In this document: positions 42,475 to 51,292 of the stretch, piece by piece | How positions within the stretch are numbered: position 1 is the stretch's first letter | How the letters are laid out: the number at the start of each line of letters is the position of its first letter | Made by a program: the position numbers and the translations under genes | Notes under the pieces: model-generated | What the model was told of the DNA's origin: nothing | Database searches by the model: none | What the model saw: the letters and a program-made list of their open reading frames with translations, nothing else | Origin: Cognataquiflexum aquatile | GTDB taxonomy: Bacteria; Bacteroidota; Bacteroidia; Cytophagales; Cyclobacteriaceae | Reading direction: 5' to 3' | Length of the DNA stretch: 64,000 bases | Assembly: GCF_003316845.1 (NCBI RefSeq) | Contig: NZ_QMIK01000001.1 | Coordinates: forward strand, 62,001-126,000

Positions 42475-43176
42475 ATGAAAATCCGGACAATCATTGTAGA
42501 GGATGAGCCGTTGGCAAGGGAAGGACTGAAAAGCTATGTCAGGGAAATTGATTCCTTGGAGCTTTGTGCTACCTGCGAAAATGCCCTTGAAGCCAATGAG
42601 GTGCTCAAAATTGAAAAGCCGGATATGATGTTTTTGGATATCCAAATGCCCAAAATTACAGGAATTGACTTTCTCAAATCTCTCCAAACGCCACCGATGG
42701 TGATCCTGACCACTGCTTATCCCAATTACGCACTACAGGGATTTGAATTGGATGTAGTGGATTATTTGGTCAAACCTTATCCCTTTGACAGGTTTTTGAA
42801 AGCTGTAAACAAAGCCAAGGATTTATTCCAGCTGAGACAAAATCCTAAAGAAAACCCGATTCAAAAAGAAGCGATTTTTGTCAAAGTGGATAATATCCTG
42901 AAAAGGGTTTTGCTCCAGGATATCATTTACATCGAAGGAATGGAGAATTATGTCGCGATCCACACCGGCGAAGGTCGGCTGATTACACTCATGACTATGA
43001 AAAGCATGGAGGAAAACCTTCCTACTGACAGGTTCCTGAGGATTCACAAGACCTACATTATTTCCAAAAACCACGTCAAGGGAATAGAAGGCAATGAAAT
43101 AGACATGGGAAAAACAAAAGTTCCCATGTCCAGAAATAGAAGAAATGAAATCATCGATGAACTGATCGGGCGGTGA
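42475..43176 (+). CDS. LytTR response regulator
   Basis: The 233-residue protein has a receiver domain with phosphorylatable Asp55 in MMFLDIQMP, plus the acidic pair in VEDEPLAREG and Lys in YLVKPYPFDRF, followed by a LytTR DNA-binding domain (EAIFVKVDNILKRVLLQDIIYIEGMENYV). It forms a two-component system with the kinase at 41418. Targets are not visible, since the gene is followed by the convergent uxuA gene with 24 bp between. Confidence 0.95.
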   Translation: MKIRTIIVEDEPLAREGLKSYVREIDSLELCATCENALEANEVLKIEKPDMMFLDIQMPKITGIDFLKSLQTPPMVILTTAYPNYALQGFELDVVDYLVKPYPFDRFLKAVNKAKDLFQLRQNPKENPIQKEAIFVKVDNILKRVLLQDIIYIEGMENYVAIHTGEGRLITLMTMKSMEENLPTDRFLRIHKTYIISKNHVKGIEGNEIDMGKTKVPMSRNRRNEIIDELIGR

Positions 43177-43200
43177 TTTCTGGTAATTTCACGCTCAAAA

Positions 43201-44382
43201 TCACTTGAGAATCCCTGAATAGATCAGACCTGCTTCCACTCCCCGGATTTCCGCCAATCCTTTCAACCTTCCTATTGCCGTATAACCTGGGTTGACAATC
43301 GGTTTTTTGATATCATCCAACATCTGATGACCATGGTCAGGGCGCATCGGAATGGATATATGACGTTTTTGCTGGACTTTCAGAATTTGATGAATAACTG
43401 CTTCCATGGGTACATCACCGGTCAAGTGGTCATCTTCATAGAAGTTTCCATCGACGTCCCTTCTCGTACTTCTGAGGTGGATAAAATGGATGTGGTCTCC
43501 AAACTCTTCAACCATTGCGGGAAGGTCATTGTCCGCTCTGACACCGTAAGATCCTGTGCAGAAAGTAAATCCATTATTTGGGCTGTTATTATCCGAAATG
43601 AGCCTTTTCATATCCTTTGCAGTACTCATCACTCTTGGTAATCCAAAAACATCAAAAGGAGGGTCATCGGGATGTATGGCCATTTTGACCCCGTTTTTTT
43701 CAGCAATCGGAAGTATGGCATCCAAAAAAAGTTGCAGGTTTCTCTCCAACTCTGCATGTCCGATTCCTTGGTAAGAGTCCAAAGCGGCCTGAAACTGCTC
43801 CATGGTATAGCCTTCTTCAGATCCTGGAAGACCTTTGAGGATATTGTCATTCACCCTTTTGAGAGTTTCTTCAGATGCGTTTTCATAAAATTCTTTGGCT
43901 TTTTGGATTTCCTGTGGGGTATATTCCTTTTCGGCACCTTTTCTTTTCAACATAAACAAATCGAAGGCCACGACTTCCTTTTTCTCAAACCGAAGCGCTT
44001 TTGCACCATTGGGAAGTGTCCAGGCCAATTCAGTTCTCGTCCAATCCAAAATCGGCATAAAATTATAGCAAACGATATGGATGCCTTCTGAAGCAAGGTT
44101 TTCTAAGGTGGTTTTGTAATTTTCAATGTTTCTTTGGAAATCTCCTGACCTGGTTTTGATATTTTCATGGACGGGAACAGATTCCACGACAGACCATTTC
44201 AAGCCTGCTGATTCGATGGTATTTTTTCGTGTCCTGATTTCCTCTTTGGTCCAAATTTCTCCGTTTGGGACATGGTGAAGGGCAGAAACTATTCCTGTTG
44301 CACCTGCCTGACGGATATCTGCCAAGCTTACCGGATCTTTGGGACCATACCAACGCATGGTTTTCTCCATTTTATAGGCCAT
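43201..44382 (-). CDS. uxuA: Mannonate dehydratase
   Basis: The 393-residue protein is a UxuA-family dehydratase, which converts D-mannonate to 2-keto-3-deoxy-D-gluconate (KDG) in the cytoplasm. Features are [54 protein letters not shown] (metal-binding His/Asp region), [16 protein letters not shown] and MRPDHGHQM. Two in-frame ATGs are possible; I use the first. It is the third gene of the hexuronate cluster (uxaC, SDR, uxuA), but is separated from the SDR gene by 303 bp of short repeats, so it might have its own transcript. Confidence 0.95.
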   Translation of the reverse strand: MAYKMEKTMRWYGPKDPVSLADIRQAGATGIVSALHHVPNGEIWTKEEIRTRKNTIESAGLKWSVVESVPVHENIKTRSGDFQRNIENYKTTLENLASEGIHIVCYNFMPILDWTRTELAWTLPNGAKALRFEKKEVVAFDLFMLKRKGAEKEYTPQEIQKAKEFYENASEETLKRVNDNILKGLPGSEEGYTMEQFQAALDSYQGIGHAELERNLQLFLDAILPIAEKNGVKMAIHPDDPPFDVFGLPRVMSTAKDMKRLISDNNSPNNGFTFCTGSYGVRADNDLPAMVEEFGDHIHFIHLRSTRRDVDGNFYEDDHLTGDVPMEAVIHQILKVQQKRHISIPMRPDHGHQMLDDIKKPIVNPGYTAIGRLKGLAEIRGVEAGLIYSGILK

Positions 44383-44685
44383 AGTGTTTTGTTGTAAGGG
44401 TTGTAATTGTTGTAATGGTTATAATGGTTGGAAATGTTGTAGTTGTTGTAATTGTTGTCTGCTTCGCGTTATCAAGTTGTCTGCTTCGCGTTGTCGGGTT
44501 GTCAAGTTTTCTGCTTCGCGTTATCAGGTTATAAAGTTGTCAAGTTCTCGAGTTGTCAGGTTAAGAAGTCATTACTCGGTACTTAATTCTTTGTTCAAAA
44601 AGATTGCTTCTTGCTTCTTTTTTGTCTCAAATCTCATGTCTCAAATCTCACATCTTGAGTCTTTTGTCTTAGGTCTTGCGTCTAT
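44383..44685. repeat. Stacked short tandem repeats between uxuA and the SDR gene
   Basis: This 303-bp stretch holds three arrays. From 44391 to about 44462 there are eight 9-nt units of the form GTTGTAATG. From 44454 to about 44575 there are mixed 8-nt (GTTGTCAA type) and 14-nt (GTTGTCTGCTTCGC type) units; TCTGCTTCGCGTT occurs three times (44458, 44480, 44510). From 44624 to 44651 there is a 14-nt unit (GTCTCAAATCTCA plus one base) twice, followed by looser GTCTT-type units. The open frames across it are low complexity and not genes. Confidence 0.85.
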
Positions 44686-45492
44686 TTATACACCTGAATA
44701 AGCGCTGAATCCACCATCGACTGCTACTATGGTTCCGGTCACGAACTTTGAAGCATCAGAACAAAGCCACTGGAGTGTTCCCAAGAGGTCCTCGGGTTTT
44801 CCAAATCGGGCCATTGGCGTGTGGTTGATGATCTGGTTTCCTCTTTGGGTAAGGCTACCGTCTACTTCGGTGAGCAATGACCTGTTTTGTTCTGTCAAAA
44901 AGAATCCGGGAGCAATGGCATTGACCCGGAAGTCTGGTCCATACTTGGTATTGAGCTCTACTGCCATCCATTTGGTCAGGTTATCGATAGCAGCTTTGGC
45001 AGAAGCATAGCCCACTACACGGGTCATCGGTCTGCTTGCCGCCATGGAAGAGATGTTGATGATATTTCCTTTGCCATTTGGCAGCATCAAGGGAATGAAG
45101 TGCTTGATGGGGATAAAAGTCCCCTGATAATTCAAATCCATCACATTTTTTACAGCCTCAACTGACAATTCACCTATCGTCTGATCCGGCCTGACCACAG
45201 CACCTGGCAAGTTTCCTCCGGCAAGGTTGATAAGAATATCAACGGTTCCATACCTCGACTGAATCTGTCTTGCTGCAGCTTCAACTTGAGGTTCTTTGGT
45301 CACATCCGCTAAAAACCCGTCTGCTTTCCCGTTTCTGGACCTGATTTCGCTGACCAATTTTTCAACTTTTGATGCTGTCCTGCCAATAACCAGTACGTTG
45401 GCTCCTTCTTTGGAAAGGTGAAAAGCCATCGCTTCGCCTAAAACTCCGGTGGCACCGGTTATGATTATTTTTTTATCCGTGATATCAAACAT
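44686..45492 (-). CDS. SDR-family D-mannonate oxidoreductase (fructuronate reductase)
   Basis: The 268-residue protein is a short-chain dehydrogenase: TGATGVLGEA (residues 12-21) binds NAD(P), NLAGG follows, and the catalytic residues are Ser149, Tyr162 and Lys166 in YASAKAAID. The C-terminus has APGFFLTEQNRSLL and TGTIVAVDGG. Its place between uxaC and uxuA, and the features of the YjmF-type SDR, point to reduction of D-fructuronate to D-mannonate, the role of the unrelated UxuB in E. coli. It starts 11 nt after the uxaC stop, so it is in the uxaC operon. Confidence 0.88.
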   Translation of the reverse strand: MFDITDKKIIITGATGVLGEAMAFHLSKEGANVLVIGRTASKVEKLVSEIRSRNGKADGFLADVTKEPQVEAAARQIQSRYGTVDILINLAGGNLPGAVVRPDQTIGELSVEAVKNVMDLNYQGTFIPIKHFIPLMLPNGKGNIINISSMAASRPMTRVVGYASAKAAIDNLTKWMAVELNTKYGPDFRVNAIAPGFFLTEQNRSLLTEVDGSLTQRGNQIINHTPMARFGKPEDLLGTLQWLCSDASKFVTGTIVAVDGGFSAYSGV

Positions 45493-45503
45493 GCTTTTTT
45501 GGG

Positions 45504-46934
45504 TTAATTGCCAAAATCGAAGAATTCGTTGGCATTGTTATAACAGATGTCGCTGATGATCTTTCCAATCCACTGCTCATCATTCGGTAATTCTCCATTT
45601 GCGATATCCCTTCCGAATAAATTGCATAAAATCCTTCGGAAATATTCATGCCGTGGAAAGGAAAGAAAACTCCTGGAATCTGTAAGCATCCCCACAAAAC
45701 AGGAAATCAAGCCAATATTGGACAGTGAATTGATCTGTTTTTCCATGCCGTCTTTTTGATCCAAAAACCACCAAGCCGACCCAAACTGAATTTTTCCTTT
45801 GACACTTCCATCGTTGAAATTGCCTGCCATGGTAGCGATTACTTCATTGTCTGAAGGATTGAGGTTGTAGATGACGGTCTTGGCCAATTGGTCTGATTTA
45901 TCCAATTCATTTAGAAATCCCGATAGGGCAGAAGCCTGACTGAAATCCCCAATGGAATCAAATCCGGTGTCGGGTCCCAATTTGGTAAGACTTCTGGTGT
46001 TGTTGTTTCTCAAAGCACCCAAATGGAACTGTTGTACCCAACCTTTGGCATGGTACATTTTTCCCAATTCTATCAATGTCCGGTATTTGAAGAATGAGAT
46101 TTCTTCTTTGCTGAGAACCTGTGCCGAAATTGCTTTCTTGAATATGGTGTCCAAATCAAGCTTTGAATCCGGTTCAAAGTACAGGCTTTCCAAACCATGG
46201 TCAGAAAGCCTTCCACCCACCTGATGAAAAAATTCTATCCTGTTTTGAAGTGCTGCCAAAAGATCATCATAGGAATTGATGGAAATGGAAGAGGCTGCAG
46301 ATAGCTTTTCGATATAGCTGTGATAAGTCAAGGGATTTTCAACCGCAAAGGCTTTATCAGGCCTGAAAGCCGGTTTCATTTTTAAACCTGTTCCTTGTTT
46401 GGCAAAATTCTGATGATGGATCAGGTTGTCGGTAGGATCGTCCGTGGTGCAGACCACCTTCACATTCATTTTTGACAGCAATCCTTGGGTACTGAATTCG
46501 GGAGATTGAAGTTGACTGTTGGTCAGGTCATATATTTCCCTTGCATTGTTTTGATTCAGTGTATCATGTATTCCAAAATAACGCATCAGTTCCAAATGTG
46601 TCCAATGGTATAGCGGGTTTCGCATGGTATAGGGAACGGCATAGGCCCATTTTTCAAATTTTTCCCAATCACTTGCCTGTCCTGTTATGTATTCTTCGGA
46701 AATACCCAAAGCCCGCATTGCCCTCCATTTATAATGATCTCCTGCAAGCCAAATAGAGGTGATATTTTCGAAAATTTTATTCTCTGCTATTTGATCCGGG
46801 GCCAAATGATTGTGGTAATCAATGATGGGTTGGCTGGCAGCATATCCATGGTATAGAGTCTTTGCATACTTATTTTCCAGCAAAAAATCTTCTGTTATAA
46901 ATGATGGGTTTACTCTTGAAATTGACACAGGCAT
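45504..46934 (-). CDS. uxaC: Glucuronate isomerase
   Basis: I start at the ATG at 46934 (MPVSISRVNPSFITEDFLL, 476 residues); a TTG at 46943 is also possible. The protein is a UxaC-type isomerase converting D-glucuronate to D-fructuronate (or D-galacturonate to tagaturonate). Motifs include IIDYHNHLAPDQIAENK, VVCTTDDPTDNL, QQFHLGALRNNNTR and DSRSFLSFPRHEYFRRILCN. It is the first gene of the hexuronate operon. A perfect -7 box (TATCTTTG) lies 15 nt upstream, and a LacI-type site lies 78 nt upstream; a divergent LacI gene follows. Confidence 0.96.
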   Translation of the reverse strand: MPVSISRVNPSFITEDFLLENKYAKTLYHGYAASQPIIDYHNHLAPDQIAENKIFENITSIWLAGDHYKWRAMRALGISEEYITGQASDWEKFEKWAYAVPYTMRNPLYHWTHLELMRYFGIHDTLNQNNAREIYDLTNSQLQSPEFSTQGLLSKMNVKVVCTTDDPTDNLIHHQNFAKQGTGLKMKPAFRPDKAFAVENPLTYHSYIEKLSAASSISINSYDDLLAALQNRIEFFHQVGGRLSDHGLESLYFEPDSKLDLDTIFKKAISAQVLSKEEISFFKYRTLIELGKMYHAKGWVQQFHLGALRNNNTRSLTKLGPDTGFDSIGDFSQASALSGFLNELDKSDQLAKTVIYNLNPSDNEVIATMAGNFNDGSVKGKIQFGSAWWFLDQKDGMEKQINSLSNIGLISCFVGMLTDSRSFLSFPRHEYFRRILCNLFGRDIANGELPNDEQWIGKIISDICYNNANEFFDFGN

Positions 46935-46949
46935 AGGTTTCAATGATTA

Positions 46950-46957
46950 CAAAGATA
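46950..46957 (-). promoter_or_regulatory. Candidate -7 box of uxaC
   Basis: The minus strand reads TATCTTTG, matching TAnnTTTG, 15 nt before the uxaC ATG; the leader would be very short. No clear -33 TTG at the usual distance. Confidence 0.4.
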
Positions 46958-47011
46958 AGGTCAATTTAAACCATTAAAGAGAATTCCAATTAACCATTCT
47001 TCAAATTTTGA

Positions 47012-47025
47012 TGCAAACGATTTCG
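47012..47025. promoter_or_regulatory. Candidate LacI-family operator upstream of uxaC
   Basis: TGCAAACGATTTCG matches 12 of 14 positions of the generic LacI/CcpA-type consensus TGWNANCGNTNWCA. It lies in the divergent region between uxaC and the LacI gene at 47133. Thirteen of its bases recur, with one change, before the DUF1080 gene (51044-51056). Confidence 0.5.
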
Positions 47026-47132
47026 GGCCAAAGGCTCAATTTTAACAGGAAGATCAAAGATTTGTGATTATTTTGCTGATTGGCCAAAAGGATGGTTATA
47101 TTAAATCCGAATTATTGGTTTGCAAAGAAAAA

Positions 47133-48146
47133 ATGACAGAAGTCAACATCAAATACCTCGCTGCAAAACTGAAACTCTCCCCGTCAACGGTCTCCAGAGC
47201 GCTCAATGACAGCTATGAAATCAGCCAACCGACCAAAGATAGAGTCATTGCAATGGCCAAAGAGCTCAATTACCAGCCAAACCCATTTGCAAGAAGCCTA
47301 AGGGAACAAAAAAGCAAAACCATTGCAGTCATTATCCCAGAAAGGATCAATAATTTTTTTAGTCAGGTGATAGATGGAATTGAAGAAATCACCCAAGAAT
47401 ATGGCTACCATCTTTTGGTCTACAGTACACATGAAAATGTGGAAACGGAAAGAAAAATAGTCTCTTACCTTTTAAATGGAAGGGTCGATGCGATCGTGAT
47501 GTCTGTTTCCAGTCAGACAAAGAAAATAGACCATTTGGAGACAGTTTATTCAAAAGGAGTACCCCTGATATTTTTTGACCGGATATGTCAGGAAATCCCA
47601 ACGACAAAATTTATCAGCAACGATTATGAGAATGGGTTTAAAGCTACTGTCCACCTCATTGAAAAGGGTTGCAAAAAGATTTTCTTTTTGATGTTGTCAA
47701 AAGAAATATCAATAGGGAGAGAAAGGTTGCGTGGATATCAGGATGCACTCAAGAAATATGGCTTGCCCTATGAAGAAAATTGGATTGTCCAATGCAGTCA
47801 ATCCGAGGAGGCCAATATCAAACTGATAGCCAAGATTCTATACGGCTTGGACAGACCGGATGGAATTTTGGCTTCTGTGGAAAAGTTAGCCATTGCGACT
47901 TACTATGCAGCTCGCGAAACAAAACTTGAAATGGCAAAGGATTTTAAAATGGTAAGTTTTTCCAATATGAAAATTGCAGGTTTATTAAAACCGTCTTTAA
48001 CCACCATTTCCCAGCCGGCCTTTGAGATTGGATCCGAAATGGCCAAGCTACTCATGAAAAAACTGACCAAACCCAATCAACCTGCTTTTGAAAACAAGGT
48101 CATCCAAATGCCTTCACAAATAGATTTTAGAGAATCATCAAACTGA
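47133..48146 (+). CDS. LacI family regulator of the hexuronate cluster
   Basis: I start at the ATG at 47133 (MTEVNIKYLAAKLKLSPSTVSRALND, 337 residues); an ATG at 47064 adds 23 residues before the DNA-binding domain and is less likely. The helix-turn-helix is followed by the hinge (AKELNYQPNPFARSLR) and an effector domain starting KTIAVIIPERINNFFSQVI. It is transcribed divergently from uxaC, so regulation of hexuronate use, with a pathway intermediate such as fructuronate as inducer, is likely but inferred. The candidate operator lies in the shared promoter region. Confidence 0.92.
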   Translation: MTEVNIKYLAAKLKLSPSTVSRALNDSYEISQPTKDRVIAMAKELNYQPNPFARSLREQKSKTIAVIIPERINNFFSQVIDGIEEITQEYGYHLLVYSTHENVETERKIVSYLLNGRVDAIVMSVSSQTKKIDHLETVYSKGVPLIFFDRICQEIPTTKFISNDYENGFKATVHLIEKGCKKIFFLMLSKEISIGRERLRGYQDALKKYGLPYEENWIVQCSQSEEANIKLIAKILYGLDRPDGILASVEKLAIATYYAARETKLEMAKDFKMVSFSNMKIAGLLKPSLTTISQPAFEIGSEMAKLLMKKLTKPNQPAFENKVIQMPSQIDFRESSN

Positions 48147-48162
48147 GAAATAAATAAAAAAA

Positions 48163-48186
48163 CCCTATCAGAATTTTCCGATAGGG
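48163..48186 (-). terminator. Terminator after the MocA gene
   Basis: On the minus strand CCCTATC pairs with GATAGGG, and a T run follows. It lies between the LacI gene and the MocA gene ends and serves the minus strand. Confidence 0.75.
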
Positions 48187-48211
48187 CAGTTTAATAGGTT
48201 CATGTGAGAAA

Positions 48212-49567
48212 TTAGATTTTCAATTTAGGTTCCCAGCCCTTTTCATATTGCCTTGACCAAAGCTCCATTCCTTTTTTATTTTTGATGTGACCGTTTGTAG
48301 GATCACATTCGAAATTTTCCCCGATTCGGTGGGAGATATTTGCCAAATGACAAAGCAAGGTACTGACCGCACCTTCATCGATGGTGGAGTTTTGTTTTTC
48401 TTTTCCTCTGATGGCTTCAAAAAAGTTCATAATGTGGACTGTAGTCATATCGCCTCCGCCGCCAAGATTGGTGCTTCCTTCGACATTTCCTGTTTTGACT
48501 TCTTTGATTAGCTTGCCATTACGGTCAAAGAGCCTGTACAATTCCCTATTCACAAATACAGAACCTTCAGATCCATAGATGATAGTTCCTCTGTCAGAAC
48601 CATAAGTGGCGTAGTTGTTCCTGCTTTTTCCATCCCATAAGATGGTCTTGTCACCCTCAAATTTGAAAGTAGCAAGCATCGTATCGGACATCGTCCAACC
48701 GTCATTGACAAAATGGTACTTGCCTGAATCTACGGTCACATGCTTGGGGTACTCCACCTGAAGCGCCCAACGTGCCACGTCCAATTCATGGGTGGCATTA
48801 TTTCCTGTTTCCGCTGTCCCATAATCCCAACCATACCAATGCCAGTTATAATCCCATGTGTTGTGGGTATAACTTCTCCTTGGTGCCGGTCCCTGGAATA
48901 GCTCCCAATCCAATCCTTCAGGTGGATTGGCTGCCGTCTGCAAGGGAACTTCGCCCCGGCCATTGATATAAAAAGCAGTAGCCCTAAATGCTTTACCAAT
49001 AATACCATTATGAATCTGATTGATGATTTCGATGGTATGGTCAGAGGACCGCTGTTGGTTACCCATTTGGATTACCTTGTTGTACTTATTTTTATAAGCA
49101 ATCAATAATTCACCTTCCCAAGGATTGTGGCTGCAAGGTTTTTCTACATAGACATGTTTTCCGGCTTCCACAGCCATCCATGTCCCGGGCGCATGCCAAT
49201 GGTCAGGGGTAGCATTGATAAGCACATCTATTTCCTTGTCTTCAATGACTTTAAGGATGCTGTTTTCAAGCTTTGGTGTATAATCTATATGCTTGGAAAA
49301 ACTCGCCGCAGCTTTCTCCCTTTGGGATTTCATCACATCGCATAGGGTTACGAGTCGGACATTGCTTTTTGGCAATGCAATCGGCTCATAAAATGCGCCT
49401 AATCTTCTTCCCAATCCTGCTATGGCGACATTGAGACGGTCATTGGCACCGATGATATTTCCATAGCTTTTGGCTGAAAATCCAACTGCTCCCAAATAGG
49501 AAACCCCTGCTGTGGCCAAAGCTGCTTTTTTGATAAATTCCCTTCGGTTTTTTTTATTGTTGTCCAT
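48212..49567 (-). CDS. Tat-exported Gfo/Idh/MocA oxidoreductase
   Basis: The 451-residue protein begins with a twin-arginine type signal (KKNRREFIKKAALATAGVSYLG), followed by the Rossmann motif VAIAGLGRRLGAF and the catalytic EKP at Glu142-Lys143-Pro144 in YVEKPCSHNP. It is 2 nt after the DUF1080 gene stop, so co-transcribed. Proteins in this family can oxidise or reduce the 3-hydroxyl of a glycoside; with a DUF1080 partner a 3-keto route is plausible, see findings. Confidence 0.92.
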   Translation of the reverse strand: MDNNKKNRREFIKKAALATAGVSYLGAVGFSAKSYGNIIGANDRLNVAIAGLGRRLGAFYEPIALPKSNVRLVTLCDVMKSQREKAAASFSKHIDYTPKLENSILKVIEDKEIDVLINATPDHWHAPGTWMAVEAGKHVYVEKPCSHNPWEGELLIAYKNKYNKVIQMGNQQRSSDHTIEIINQIHNGIIGKAFRATAFYINGRGEVPLQTAANPPEGLDWELFQGPAPRRSYTHNTWDYNWHWYGWDYGTAETGNNATHELDVARWALQVEYPKHVTVDSGKYHFVNDGWTMSDTMLATFKFEGDKTILWDGKSRNNYATYGSDRGTIIYGSEGSVFVNRELYRLFDRNGKLIKEVKTGNVEGSTNLGGGGDMTTVHIMNFFEAIRGKEKQNSTIDEGAVSTLLCHLANISHRIGENFECDPTNGHIKNKKGMELWSRQYEKGWEPKLKI

Positions 49568-49569
49568 GG

Positions 49570-50967
49570 TTATTGGGTTAATTTCTTCAGTTCCTTGATT
49601 TTTATGTTTTTGAAATGTACTTCATTTCCGTGATCCTGCAGCAGGATATGCCCTTCGGGTGCTTCGCCAAAATTTTCCCAGATTTTATATTTACTGATGG
49701 CAACCAGTTTTTTGTATTCCTCCGAACCCCTCACATATGCTACCACTTTGACCCCGTTGAGGTAATGTTCTACTTTGTTGTCAGGATAAACCACCACACG
49801 GCCCTTGTTCCATTCTCCCGGGCCTTTTACAAAACGTGGCTGCTTGTCAGCCTTGATCAGATCGTAGAGAGAAGCCAAAGTCCTGTTGCCTTCGATTCCC
49901 ATTTTGGCATCAGGATGGTTCTCGTCATCCAATATCTGGTATTCCAATCCAATAGCCGAACCTGAGGTCTGTTCATTGAGTGTGACAAAATATTTCAAGC
50001 CACTATTTGCCCCTTCGGTAAATTTGAAATCAAAGGCCAGGTCAAATGCACTGTATTTGTCTGTTGTGACAATGTCTCCGAAATTGCTGGATTCACCCCC
50101 ATCTGCACTTTCGACCATCAGGATGCCGTCTTTGATATGCCATCCTTTTTCGGGAAATGTCTCTTTATTGGCACTTTTCCAGCCTTCAGAATTCTGTCCG
50201 TTGAAAAGCAATTTCCATCCTTTGGATTTTTCCAATTCAGTCAATTCATTCAGGCCTGTATTGACCACAAAAATATCTCCGGTAAATGGAGTAGGGTTCA
50301 GGTTCTCGGTTTGTACCCTTACATTTCTGAAATAGGTTTTATTGCCTTCATCTTCAGGCTTGTTGATACTGTGAACCTGCAGTCCTATAAATCCCTTTGC
50401 ATCCATGTCATCGACCACATAGGCGACTTCTTGGCCATTGACCCATGTTTTTATTTCTTTTCCAATCGCCTCGATACGGTAGGAATTCCATTCCCCCATT
50501 TTAAAAGCTGACTTTGCCGCCGGATTCATGTCTAAAGGATACAGCCAACCCCTTCTTGCCTCATCGTACAATCCGCCTGACCAAGCCCTTTCTGTAGGAT
50601 CTGCCTCGATCTGATACCCAAAGACCAAACCTTGCCCGTCTTTGCCTGCGGGATCATATTGCCCTCTTGCCATGACACCGGAATTGCTTGAAAGGTCCTC
50701 GATTTTGAGATCCAATTCCAATATAAAATCACCAAATTCCTGCTCTGTGACCAAAAAAGTGTTGGGCGTATTCGCTTTTGCATATCCTACAACTTCTCCA
50801 TTTTCAATTTTGAATCCAGCCTCTCCGCCCAAGATTTTCCATCCCTTAAGATCTTCACCGTTAAATAATTCGGTCCACCCATCCGCTGTTTTTGTTTCCT
50901 TGGGTTGACAGGAAAAAATTGCCATAAAACAAACTAGAGATAGTAATTGAATTGAAATTCTATTCAT
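49570..50967 (-). CDS. DUF1080 (3-keto-disaccharide hydrolase) tandem-domain lipoprotein
   Basis: I start at the ATG at 50967 (MNRISIQLLSL, 465 residues), which gives a lipoprotein signal (MAIFSCQPKE). Two DUF1080 domains follow in tandem: one from about residue 30 (GWTELFNGEDLKGWKILGGE, ending YFRNVRVQ) and one from about residue 240 (GWKLLFNGQNSEGWKSANKE, ending HFKNIKIKEL). This fold is related to concanavalin-like glycan-binding or hydrolase domains, and DUF1080 enzymes are known to hydrolyse 3-keto-glycosides. The gene leads the operon with the MocA gene. A LacI-type site lies 76 nt upstream. Confidence 0.85.
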   Translation of the reverse strand: MNRISIQLLSLVCFMAIFSCQPKETKTADGWTELFNGEDLKGWKILGGEAGFKIENGEVVGYAKANTPNTFLVTEQEFGDFILELDLKIEDLSSNSGVMARGQYDPAGKDGQGLVFGYQIEADPTERAWSGGLYDEARRGWLYPLDMNPAAKSAFKMGEWNSYRIEAIGKEIKTWVNGQEVAYVVDDMDAKGFIGLQVHSINKPEDEGNKTYFRNVRVQTENLNPTPFTGDIFVVNTGLNELTELEKSKGWKLLFNGQNSEGWKSANKETFPEKGWHIKDGILMVESADGGESSNFGDIVTTDKYSAFDLAFDFKFTEGANSGLKYFVTLNEQTSGSAIGLEYQILDDENHPDAKMGIEGNRTLASLYDLIKADKQPRFVKGPGEWNKGRVVVYPDNKVEHYLNGVKVVAYVRGSEEYKKLVAISKYKIWENFGEAPEGHILLQDHGNEVHFKNIKIKELKKLTQ

Positions 50968-51043
50968 AAAATTGGGTTTTGTTTCAGATACCAAAGTCCT
51001 TAAAAACAAGGTCATTTTCAAGGTTATCAAGTTCTAAATTACG

Positions 51044-51056
51044 CAATCGATTTCGA
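51044..51056. promoter_or_regulatory. Candidate LacI-family operator upstream of the DUF1080 operon
   Basis: GCAATCGATTTCG differs at one base from GCAAACGATTTCG at 47013-47025. It lies 76 nt before the DUF1080 start, almost the same distance as the uxaC site (78 nt). The GH2 gene is divergent on the other side. Confidence 0.5.
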
Positions 51057-51292
51057 GTTGGCTATTGTCAAACTTTATTTTAACAAGGTAAAAAATTATA
51101 AAAGAATAAAATTCCCGGAATTGACAAAAGGGAAATAAGGTGTTTGAGCCAATACTCCCAAGTGAAGAAATGCTCCTCCAAAATTCTACTACATCCTTTT
51201 GGGAATTTCTTTCTTTCAGTTTGATTTGGTTTCTGTTATATTGAAATCCAATCCATAGAATTCTTGTTAACAATCCTCCCAAAATAAAACCT

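Noticed and set aside
44384-44701. A Cys/Ser-rich 105-codon frame in the repeat array
   Set aside because: Its sequence is simply the translation of GTTGT-type tandem repeats and is low complexity.
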